Positions 8,452 to 15,934 of a DNA stretch of 64,000 nt are shown here, piece after piece (the stretch's first letter is position 1; each line of letters begins with the position of its first letter). The translations under genes and the position numbers were made by a program. The notes under the pieces were generated by a model. The model was given only the letters and a program-made list of their open reading frames with translations. It was not told where the DNA came from and ran no database searches. The stretch lies in NCBI RefSeq assembly GCF_016583765.1, contig NZ_NRRR01000006.1, positions 1 to 64,000 of the forward strand, given 5' to 3'. Source of the DNA: Chromatium weissei. GTDB taxonomy: Bacteria > Pseudomonadota > Gammaproteobacteria > Chromatiales > Chromatiaceae.

Positions 8452-10368
8452 ATGAACATCAATCTTTCCGCGGTCTTTGGCGCAACAGGGCAATTGGCAG
8501 CGCAATTGCCCAACTTTCGTCACCGCGATCAGCAGCAATTGATGGCCGAGCGCATTGCTGCCGTGATGGCAACCGGCGGCGTGTTGATTTGCGAGGCGGG
8601 TACGGGCACGGGCAAAACGTTTGCATATCTCGTTCCGGCGCTGTTGTCACAGCGTAAAGTGTTGATTTCTACCGGAACGCGCAATTTGCAAGATCAACTG
8701 TTTCACCGCGATTTGCCGCTGATTCGCACGGCGCTGAAACGACCAGTGACGGTCGCGTTACTGAAAGGTCGTGCCAATTATCTGTGTCGATTGCGGCTGG
8801 CGCAGATTCAGGAATCGCTGGCGCTGTTGCCGAGTGAATTGCAACAGCAGTTGACGCTGGTGCGCAATTGGGCGCAGACGACTCAGCGCGGTGACATTGC
8901 GGAATTGCCGCTGCCGGAAGATGCGCCAATTTGGTTGGAAGTCACGTCCACCACCGAGAATTGTCTCGGTCAAGATTGCCGCGAATGGCAACACTGTCAT
9001 CTGATGGCAGCGCGGCGCGAAGCACAAATCGCCGAGATTGTGGTGGTGAATCATCATCTGCTCTGCGCGGATTTGGCGCTGAAAGATGAAGGACTTGGTG
9101 AGATTTTGCCGGGCGCAAATTGTTTCGTGATTGATGAAGCGCATCAGCTTCCCGAAACGGCTTCCACTTTTTTCGGGTTATCGCTCAGTAGTCGTCAGTT
9201 GCTTGATCTCGCTACGGACAGCGAGTTTGCGTTTTATCAAAGCGCGAAGGGATTAAGTGAATTACCCAAACAAACCAAAGCGTTGGAAAAAGCAACGCGA
9301 CATGTGCGTCTCAGCTTGGGTGAAACCGAGCGTCGCGCTCCGTGGCGCGAATTGGCGAAAGAAGCTGGCGTGAAACGGGCGTTAAACGCACTGGAGCGCA
9401 AACTGCAAACGTTCGTCGAGGCGCTGAAGGTGCTCGCTGGTCGCAGTAAAGAATTGGATGTGTGTCAAGCGCGAGCATTAGATTTGCTGGCGCGCCTGCG
9501 CATCTTGCTGGCGAAAGAACCGCCGAATGCGGTGCGTTGGTTTGAAACGCTGGGACGCACAGGTTTTCGCTTCAATCAAACGCCGCTGTCGGTTGCTGAC
9601 GTGTTTCGTAAACAAATTGGTCAATCGGGAACCGCGTGGATTTTCACTTCTGCCACGCTCGCCGTCGGCGACAACTTCGATCATTTTTCTCACCAACTCG
9701 GCATTGAACGGGCGCTCACTGCGCGCTGGGACAGTCCATTTGATTATTCCAAACAAGCACTGTGGTTCGTACCGCGTGGGCTGCCGCAGCCATCGGAACC
9801 GGAATACAACCAGCGTGTGATTGCGCTGGCGCAGGAAATCATCAGCTACAGCCGAGGTCGCGCTTTTCTGCTGTTTACCAGTCATCGCGCCCTGCGTGAA
9901 ATTGCGGCGGGATTGGAGGGAAAAATTGATTATCCGCTGTTAATTCAAGGCACTGCACCTCGCGCCGAACTGCTGAAACGGTTTCGTCAACTCGGCAACG
10001 CGGTGCTGCTCGGCACATCCAGTTTTTGGGAAGGCGTGGACGTGCGCGGCGAGGCGCTGTCGTGTGTGCTGATCGACCGACTGCCATTTGCCTCACCGAG
10101 CGATCCAGTGTTAGCGGCGCGAATTGATGCGTTGCGCCAGCGCGGTGGCAATCCATTTACCGATTATCAATTGCCGCAAGCGGTGATTGCGCTGAAACAG
10201 GGCGCGGGGCGTTTAATTCGAGACAGCGCGGATCGTGGCGTGTTGGTGGTGTGTGATCCGCGTTTATTATCAAAGCCTTACGGTCACACATTTTTAGCGA
10301 GCCTGCCGCCGATGGCGCGAACGCGTCACATTGAAGATGTACGGGCATTTTTTGGCGGTGGCGCGTGA
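8452..10368 (+). CDS. yoaA: YoaA/DinG-family ATP-dependent DNA helicase with Fe-S cluster
   Basis: About 638 residues from the ATG at 8452. The frame is open further upstream but overlaps lpoP, and family homology starts at this Met. Walker A EAGTGTGKT at about 48-56; four cysteines at about 112, 171, 176 and 182 placed as in XPD-like Fe-S helicases; DEAH box (VIDEAH) at about 226-231; late helicase motifs include LLGTSSFWEGVDVRGE and QGAGRLIRDSADRG. XPD/DinG-type 5'-3' helicases unwind damaged or structured DNA; YoaA is linked to replication-fork repair. DinG is the alternative, but the short length fits YoaA. It overlaps the next gene by 4 bases. Confidence 0.9.
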   Translation: MNINLSAVFGATGQLAAQLPNFRHRDQQQLMAERIAAVMATGGVLICEAGTGTGKTFAYLVPALLSQRKVLISTGTRNLQDQLFHRDLPLIRTALKRPVTVALLKGRANYLCRLRLAQIQESLALLPSELQQQLTLVRNWAQTTQRGDIAELPLPEDAPIWLEVTSTTENCLGQDCREWQHCHLMAARREAQIAEIVVVNHHLLCADLALKDEGLGEILPGANCFVIDEAHQLPETASTFFGLSLSSRQLLDLATDSEFAFYQSAKGLSELPKQTKALEKATRHVRLSLGETERRAPWRELAKEAGVKRALNALERKLQTFVEALKVLAGRSKELDVCQARALDLLARLRILLAKEPPNAVRWFETLGRTGFRFNQTPLSVADVFRKQIGQSGTAWIFTSATLAVGDNFDHFSHQLGIERALTARWDSPFDYSKQALWFVPRGLPQPSEPEYNQRVIALAQEIISYSRGRAFLLFTSHRALREIAAGLEGKIDYPLLIQGTAPRAELLKRFRQLGNAVLLGTSSFWEGVDVRGEALSCVLIDRLPFASPSDPVLAARIDALRQRGGNPFTDYQLPQAVIALKQGAGRLIRDSADRGVLVVCDPRLLSKPYGHTFLASLPPMARTRHIEDVRAFFGGGA

Positions 10369-10763
10369 AAAGCTATTTCACACTTATTGGCATCAGCGCA
10401 TTACTGCTGGTGAGTTGTAGCACGATAGAAAAAGACAAACGCGCCAATGGCTTACAAGCAGCAACGAACGGTTATCAAGCGGCATTACGCTGGGGTTATT
10501 ACGATACGGCATTGGCATTTCTCGATTCAAAAATGCCGCTGCCGACAGTGAATTTCAAAGGCTTGCGTTTAACTGGCTATGACGTGGTGCAATCATTACG
10601 AATGCCGAATAAAGCGAATGCACTGCAAACGGTGGCAATTGAATATCTGTATGAAGATCGGCAAATCGTCAAGCAACTCATTGATCAACAACATTGGCAC
10701 TGGGACGCTGCGCGTAAAGCGTGGTTTTTACAATCGGGACTGCCGAAATTTGAATCACCGTAA
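10365..10763 (+). CDS. small lipoprotein of unknown function
   Basis: 132 residues from a GTG that overlaps the yoaA TGA (GTGA), so coupled to yoaA. The N-terminus MKSYFTLIGISALLLVSC is a lipoprotein signal with Cys18 as the lipidation site. The mature part, about 114 residues, is mixed alpha/beta and rich in Tyr and Trp, with the pattern GYQAALRWGYYDTALAFLD near the front and WHWDAARKAWF near the end. I do not recognise a named family. It ends 18 bases from the convergent acyltransferase gene. Confidence 0.75.
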   Translation: MKSYFTLIGISALLLVSCSTIEKDKRANGLQAATNGYQAALRWGYYDTALAFLDSKMPLPTVNFKGLRLTGYDVVQSLRMPNKANALQTVAIEYLYEDRQIVKQLIDQQHWHWDAARKAWFLQSGLPKFESP

Positions 10764-10781
10764 ATGACGAATGAATAGCCA

Positions 10782-11873
10782 CTATTTTTTATTACGCTTT
10801 AACCAACATTGCAGCTTTTTCACGGAATCAATCGAGAATTGTTTTATTGCACCAAATAAGCCTAAAAATGTGCGTGGATTATAGGCAATCAATCCCCAGC
10901 GTTCACGGCGATGACTCATCCAATCGCGTTTATATGAATCATCACCAATGAGATAATCAATTTCCTTCACCTGATCCACTTCAATCACATAGCGCATTAA
11001 ATGGTCAGTCAATAACGTGCCAACCGAATAATGTTCAAATCGCGCATCGTAAGCCAATTTATAAATGGCAGCGCGTCCACAGCAAACAATCCAAATCTGC
11101 GCAGCGGCAATTTCTCCATCAATATAAGCCAATCCCAATCGCAGCCAACCACGTCGTGCGCACAATCGAATCAATTCTGGAATAAATTTCGAATAGGGTT
11201 CTGGTTTTTTCCAACTTGAAGCGTAAACCCGTGAATAATCCTGAATGAATTGCTCTAAATTTTCACCGCCATTCACAATGACTAAATTACCGTTAGCGTT
11301 AATTAAAAATTGCTTGAGTTTTCTTTTTACTGTGCTTTTCACGCGTGATGAAAATTGAGAAAAAACGGCATCATAATTGACGGTAAAAACGGGAAGATAC
11401 CAATTACCAAAACAGAAAAATTCAAAGGTCAACCATCCGGCTTGGCGCAATGCTGTTTTGATTTGTACATATTCATCTGCATCACGATTTAATGGCTGTA
11501 AACGCAACGAATGCCACGCAGGTTGTTCATGGCGAATTGCGGAAAAGCAACTTGCCATAATTGAAATAGAATTTGTTTGTATAACAGCAGGAGAATAAAG
11601 AGAGGTGTAAAACGTTGTTAATGCAAACAGGTTTTGAGACAGTGTTTTGTGTTTTAACGGTAATACAAATTGAACGTTTTCAAAGTTTTCGTTTGTGACG
11701 TAGATTCGAGTTTTTTCATCAGTATCTAAGGCTGTTGCTGCTAACAAATTAAACCAATCAAATCCGAGATCAAAACTTTTTTGCTCTGAATACGTGAGTA
11801 ATTGCTTTGCTTGATTTGACAAATCAGCAGGTGAGTTTAGAAAGGTATTGAGAAATAGCGCAGACATTTTCAT
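10782..11873 (-). CDS. CelD/FemAB-like GNAT acyltransferase, third copy
   Basis: 363 residues, last gene of the AT-rich operon. The C-terminal half has the BioF2-like (Acetyltransf_6) GNAT pattern: SSRVKSTVKRKLKQFL, SSWKKPEPYSKFI, a strand with LGLAYIDGEIAAAQIWIV, YKLAYDARFEHYSVGTLL and the ending EIDYLIGDDSYKRDWMSHR, closest to the CelD-type subgroup. Such enzymes transfer acyl or aminoacyl groups, and several act on polysaccharides. The first ATG directly follows the TAA of the previous gene with no spacer; a second ATG two codons later is possible. It is clearly more diverged than the other two copies. Substrate unknown. Confidence 0.85.
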   Translation of the reverse strand: MKMSALFLNTFLNSPADLSNQAKQLLTYSEQKSFDLGFDWFNLLAATALDTDEKTRIYVTNENFENVQFVLPLKHKTLSQNLFALTTFYTSLYSPAVIQTNSISIMASCFSAIRHEQPAWHSLRLQPLNRDADEYVQIKTALRQAGWLTFEFFCFGNWYLPVFTVNYDAVFSQFSSRVKSTVKRKLKQFLINANGNLVIVNGGENLEQFIQDYSRVYASSWKKPEPYSKFIPELIRLCARRGWLRLGLAYIDGEIAAAQIWIVCCGRAAIYKLAYDARFEHYSVGTLLTDHLMRYVIEVDQVKEIDYLIGDDSYKRDWMSHRRERWGLIAYNPRTFLGLFGAIKQFSIDSVKKLQCWLKRNKK

Positions 11874-12920
11874 TTATCTTAATTTTTTGCGTATCAAATT
11901 TCTCGCTTGATATGCTTTTTTAAGTAAAGGATGGCGAAATAATGTCACATGTTGAATTTCACGTTGTTCTGTACTCCAACTCATTTGATCTTGCGTTGCA
12001 TCGGTATAGAATTCTATTTTCTTAACGCGTTTTCTTGCAAATTCCTGCGCTATTACTGCATGTAGTAATAATCTTCCAGGAGCGTATTCCGAAAACGTCT
12101 CATCGTAAGTTGTTTTTAACATAATTAACATTTCCGAATTGAGTATACACAAGCGTGAAGCGACGAGTGTGTCATTAAAATAAAGCTCATAAACAGATGC
12201 GTTGCCAGAGACTGCAAATTCATTCATTAACTGAGCGTAAAATGCGCCCTGTACGTTATCCACATGAATTGAAGTTCCTTGAGAACCTTTCCAACCCCGT
12301 GATTCGATAATTCCATATCGCGTGACTGCTTTACTAATTTGGTTGGGTGCTTCATGACATATCATGCGCATGGATAAAGATTTTTTCTGCAAACGCCGCC
12401 GATAACGATTGTAATTTTGTTGCAATTTTTTTGATCTGGATAACCAATAATGCTCGAAATCATCTGTTAATTTAATGGCAATAGTCAACGCGTGTGGTTC
12501 TCGTATAATTAAACGCTGGTCAGAATCAGCTTGTATTGGTGTGAATAACGGGTCTTGGTTGATCAACTCAAGACTTAAAGGAAATTCAGAAAGTGATGTT
12601 AAAAGCGAACGCAAAAGCGTTTCATCTTTTAATAAGATCGGCGCAATTTGTGCCTGCGAAGGCGCAAAAAGACTCCAAATACCAAAACGCCGCTTAGTTA
12701 AAATGAGTAGACCGTTAACTTTTTGGTTATGCGAATGAATACAAAGATATTCTTTACCTGTTGCAAAATACTTCAACATTGGCTCAATAAAACGGCTATC
12801 GAAAAATGGTTGTTTTTGATACAAATTAAGGTTGAGAAAGTTCCAATCACGACAATAAACATCAAGTCCGTTTCGAATAGGAACGATTTTCCAACTTGCT
12901 TTTTTTGAACACGCTTTCAT
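11874..12920 (-). CDS. CelD/FemAB-like GNAT acyltransferase, second copy
   Basis: 348 residues. Shares with the preceding copy a basic helix before the GNAT core (SRSKKLQQNYNRYRRRLQKK), ESRGWKGSQGTSI, NVQGAFYAQL, a strand ending SRLCIL, LKTTYDETFSEYAPGRLLL and a C-terminal EFYTDATQDQMSW. No signal peptide or membrane segment, so cytoplasmic. Separated by 20 bases from the copy upstream and by none from the one downstream, so cotranscribed. Likely transfers an acyl group to an amine made by the DegT-like enzyme of the same operon; that is inference from context. Confidence 0.86.
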   Translation of the reverse strand: MKACSKKASWKIVPIRNGLDVYCRDWNFLNLNLYQKQPFFDSRFIEPMLKYFATGKEYLCIHSHNQKVNGLLILTKRRFGIWSLFAPSQAQIAPILLKDETLLRSLLTSLSEFPLSLELINQDPLFTPIQADSDQRLIIREPHALTIAIKLTDDFEHYWLSRSKKLQQNYNRYRRRLQKKSLSMRMICHEAPNQISKAVTRYGIIESRGWKGSQGTSIHVDNVQGAFYAQLMNEFAVSGNASVYELYFNDTLVASRLCILNSEMLIMLKTTYDETFSEYAPGRLLLHAVIAQEFARKRVKKIEFYTDATQDQMSWSTEQREIQHVTLFRHPLLKKAYQARNLIRKKLR

Positions 12921-12940
12921 TTTCGATCTTCAACGTATTT

Positions 12941-13984
12941 TTAGTCGTCTGATTTCTTATAAAGGTGCTGTTGCAGAATATGCAGCTTTTTTAACCACGT
13001 CCAACGATACACATTTATATGGTATAGCGTGCGAAATTCGTCTGTCCATTTGGTGTGCCAATCCATGACTTTTCCATAAAACTCAATTGTGTGAATATGC
13101 GGATTTGAAAATATCTGTTCAAAAGAATCCAGACGTAAAAGTGCTGCGGGAGAAGAAGTCGTTTCGTTTTCATCGTAAGTTGTTTTGAGCCAATTAATAA
13201 TGCCGTTACCGACAATACAAAGATCACAAGCGACGACGCGATCATTATAAAAATAACGATAAATAAAGGCATCACCAGTTTTTGCATAAGTTGTTAAAAG
13301 CTCTAAATAAAAAGCACCCTGTATATTACTTGCAGATATTGCAGTTCCAGAGAGGTTTTTCCAACCCGCACTTTCGAGACGACCATAATCTAAAAGTGCT
13401 TTAGCGATTGCTTCAGGCTGACAGGTAATCTCAAGACGTAACGCTATTCCTTCACGTTCTAAACGATTTCGCTGACGCTTCAAGTTGTGACGTAAGTTTT
13501 TTCCTCGTGCAGACCAATAATCACTAAAAAGCCCCTTCGTTTGTATTCGCGCAGTAGAAATATAATCAATTGTATTAAGATATGAATTTGATTTAGGTCT
13601 TGATACGAAATTAGGGTCTTGTTGTGTAATGCCGAGTAGTACGGCAGATTTAGAAAAAGCGCGCATTAAAGATTGAATTACTTGCGTCTGATTGAGTGCA
13701 GGTGACATTAACCACAATCCAAGTGGTGCCTGAGCTGGCTGAAAAGTTGATAAAACAGTGCCCAATGTATTCGATTCAAGCAATGTCATTACAACAGTTG
13801 TTGCATCAGTTCGAGCGATGGCTAATTTCGTTTTTTCGTTTCCAAAATAACGAATTAACAGCGCAACAAACCGAGATTCAAGTAGTGCCGAGCCGTAATA
13901 GGTTTCGTTAAGTTTGTCCCATTGGGAACGATATTTTTCAAAATCCTGAGCTGAGTGTAATTCCCACTTCAACATTCTTTGCAC
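12941..13984 (-). CDS. CelD/FemAB-like GNAT acyltransferase, first copy
   Basis: 347 residues, 19 bases after the DegT-like gene. Motifs parallel the second copy: SARGKNLRHNLKRQRNRLE, ESAGWKNLSGTAI, NIQGAFYLELL, ACDLCIV and LKTTYDENETTSSPAALL, ending near EFYGKVMDWHTKW. This is the Acetyltransf_6 (BioF2-like) domain occupying about residues 155-320, with a less conserved N-terminal half that could form a second, degenerate GNAT fold as in FemAB proteins. Cytoplasmic, with the low G+C of the whole cluster. The specific acyl donor and acceptor cannot be read from sequence. Confidence 0.86.
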   Translation of the reverse strand: MQRMLKWELHSAQDFEKYRSQWDKLNETYYGSALLESRFVALLIRYFGNEKTKLAIARTDATTVVMTLLESNTLGTVLSTFQPAQAPLGLWLMSPALNQTQVIQSLMRAFSKSAVLLGITQQDPNFVSRPKSNSYLNTIDYISTARIQTKGLFSDYWSARGKNLRHNLKRQRNRLEREGIALRLEITCQPEAIAKALLDYGRLESAGWKNLSGTAISASNIQGAFYLELLTTYAKTGDAFIYRYFYNDRVVACDLCIVGNGIINWLKTTYDENETTSSPAALLRLDSFEQIFSNPHIHTIEFYGKVMDWHTKWTDEFRTLYHINVYRWTWLKKLHILQQHLYKKSDD

Positions 13985-14003
13985 CCTATTATTATGTGGA
14001 ATT

Positions 14004-15221
14004 TCAGTGCCTTTTTAATTCATCTAAAGCGCAAACTAAGTGATTAATAATCCACTCGACTTCATCGTTTTTCAGGGTTTGATGACAGGGAAATTGTAAA
14101 ACGTGTTCTGAATAATCGATACTAACTGAGCAAAATTGATCGGTAATTTTTTCATCAAGGAATTCACCGAAGCGAATAATAGGAATGCCTTGCTTTTTCA
14201 ACTGAATAAATACAGGTAGGCTTCGATTAACATACAAAGGGAAAACTTGAGGAACAACATCATCGGAAAGTGTAGAAAATAGTGGATGACAATCATTTCG
14301 ATTCGATAGAACATTCAAAAACATTCTGTAATACTTTTGCCGCGTTTTAATCAATTCCTGAGTGTTGGTGTGGCGTATTAAGAATTGACTGACACGAGAG
14401 CTTTTCCAATAAAGACGATTTGCGTCTACTGCGTATTCTGGTGTTTTTTCTAATTTAGTGTGCGCATCTTCTGCTGTTTGCAATTTAATATCATGCTGTT
14501 TTTTAATGCGCATCAAACGATTTTTAATTTTAATGATGAAATCGAAGAAACCTGATAGTGATCCTAACCTTTCGTATTCTTTGGCTTCCTCTAATAAATT
14601 GATTGCAGTTTTTATGTTCACCTTGAGTGAAGGATTGATTAAATTAACCTGTGTCAACTGATGGCGAGATGATGCAACAATTCCACCATGACCAATTGGA
14701 AAGAACTTCATGGTACTCGCAATCGCGTAATCGCCTAAGCTGCCAACTGCTAAGTTATTAACTTTGCCAAAACAAGTGTGCGCACAGTCTTCAATTAGAA
14801 TTAAACCGAAACGATTTGCTAAATGGCGAATGGAACTGAAATTTTGCGGAAAACCAAAATAATGCACGACGATGATTGCTTTAATTTCAGTGACGTGCTT
14901 TTCGATTTCAGTTGGGTCAATTGATAAATTCGCGTTAATTGGATAAAAAACTGGCTTGATACCAGCTAAACGTAATGGTTCAACCATTGCAAGACAATGA
15001 TATGCTGGTAATAAAACACTGTCACCGAAGCCAACTCCTGCGTGTTTAAGTGCCAATGCAATAGCATAACGCCCGCTGTGAACATGTAACACATGTTTGA
15101 GCGTTAAAACGCCTGTTGCGATTGAAGGCGAGTTAATACTAAAAGCAGTAAGTGACGGAATAGGTAATGCAGAAATGCGTGGTTTTGGAAATTGAGATGA
15201 GTCGTAAGAGATTGAGCGCAT
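14004..15221 (-). CDS. DegT/DnrJ/EryC1-family PLP aminotransferase
   Basis: 405 residues. Fold type I PLP enzyme of the sugar-aminotransferase class: HVHSGRYAIALALKHAG near the front (cofactor phosphate region), DSVLLPAYHCLAMVEPLR, VVHYFGFPQN, LILIEDCAHTCFG with the pyridine-nitrogen Asp, and AIASTMKFFPIGHGG in which the Lys should be the PLP Schiff-base residue. Known members aminate keto-sugar nucleotides, though related enzymes make other amines. The ATG has AGCAGG 11 bases upstream. It is followed immediately by three acyltransferases, suggesting amination then N-acylation of one product. A long charged insert (about 190-245) is unlike the shortest family members. Confidence 0.85.
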   Translation of the reverse strand: MRSISYDSSQFPKPRISALPIPSLTAFSINSPSIATGVLTLKHVLHVHSGRYAIALALKHAGVGFGDSVLLPAYHCLAMVEPLRLAGIKPVFYPINANLSIDPTEIEKHVTEIKAIIVVHYFGFPQNFSSIRHLANRFGLILIEDCAHTCFGKVNNLAVGSLGDYAIASTMKFFPIGHGGIVASSRHQLTQVNLINPSLKVNIKTAINLLEEAKEYERLGSLSGFFDFIIKIKNRLMRIKKQHDIKLQTAEDAHTKLEKTPEYAVDANRLYWKSSRVSQFLIRHTNTQELIKTRQKYYRMFLNVLSNRNDCHPLFSTLSDDVVPQVFPLYVNRSLPVFIQLKKQGIPIIRFGEFLDEKITDQFCSVSIDYSEHVLQFPCHQTLKNDEVEWIINHLVCALDELKRH

Positions 15222-15261
15222 TTAATTAAAACCTGCTAAATCTTGTCGTCAATGTAAATAC

Positions 15262-15870
15262 TCAATTGCACCGAGCTAATTGTTGATAAAGATCATCAAA
15301 CGTTGTAAGTGCACCAGCAATAACTGCATCAGGTTTCAAACGCTGTTCTGCGCATAATTCATCTAATGCGCCAGCAAATTGTTTCCAGACTGCCGATGTT
15401 TGTTCACCATGAAAATCCAAAAACCGCGCGCTGCCCAACTCATTATTAAGCACTCGCCGTAAATGACGGGCAATTGTGCGACCGCCGAGTGTTGCGCCTT
15501 CTAAAACGTATAAACTGCCGACTAAATCGTTGATATTCTTTATCACAATAGTCGAGTGCATGACATCAGTGGTAACAGAAAAAATCTCATCTGTATTCAT
15601 TGCTGCCTGTTCATTCAAATCAGCTAATAATGCCGGCAATTTGGGGCGAACTCCAAGACGCAATTGCGTATCACGATCAATCGCAGTATAAAGTGCTGCT
15701 TCAAGTGGTGTATACAATTCACGCAACACCAATAAATAATGACAGTAATCAGCGCGAGTCACTGATAATGACATGATGCGCAGCATAATTGGTAACTGCT
15801 CAATTGATTCATGCACAGCAGCAGTTGCATAACGCAGTGCAACAATTAAGTTTTTTTCTAAGGATTGCAA
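15262..15870 (-). CDS. biliverdin-producing heme oxygenase
   Basis: 202 residues, all-helical. The proximal haem ligand is placed at His20 in ATAAVHESIEQLP; the distal helix shows LYVLEGATLGGRTIARHLRR with the glycine-rich kink typical of bacterial heme oxygenases (HemO/BphO type). It would open haem to biliverdin, CO and Fe(II) in the cytoplasm, for iron gain or chromophore supply. No bacteriophytochrome or haem-uptake gene is in the window and I find no Fur-box-like site upstream. It precedes the DegT-like gene by 40 bases on the same strand and may be the first gene of that operon, although a link in function is not evident. Confidence 0.85.
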   Translation of the reverse strand: MQSLEKNLIVALRYATAAVHESIEQLPIMLRIMSLSVTRADYCHYLLVLRELYTPLEAALYTAIDRDTQLRLGVRPKLPALLADLNEQAAMNTDEIFSVTTDVMHSTIVIKNINDLVGSLYVLEGATLGGRTIARHLRRVLNNELGSARFLDFHGEQTSAVWKQFAGALDELCAEQRLKPDAVIAGALTTFDDLYQQLARCN

Positions 15871-15934
15871 TGTTAGACTACTCCATAAATGCGCAATTCA
15901 AACCATGCTTTTGTGATTGAGGGTTGTTAACGCA

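Noticed and set aside
15222-15261. Promoter TTGACG-N17-TTAATT just before the DegT gene
   Set aside because: The -10 box would lie four bases from the ATG and force a leaderless mRNA, although a ribosome site is present.
15871-15934. Fur box for heme oxygenase
   Set aside because: No match to a GATAAT-like inverted repeat in the short divergent gap.
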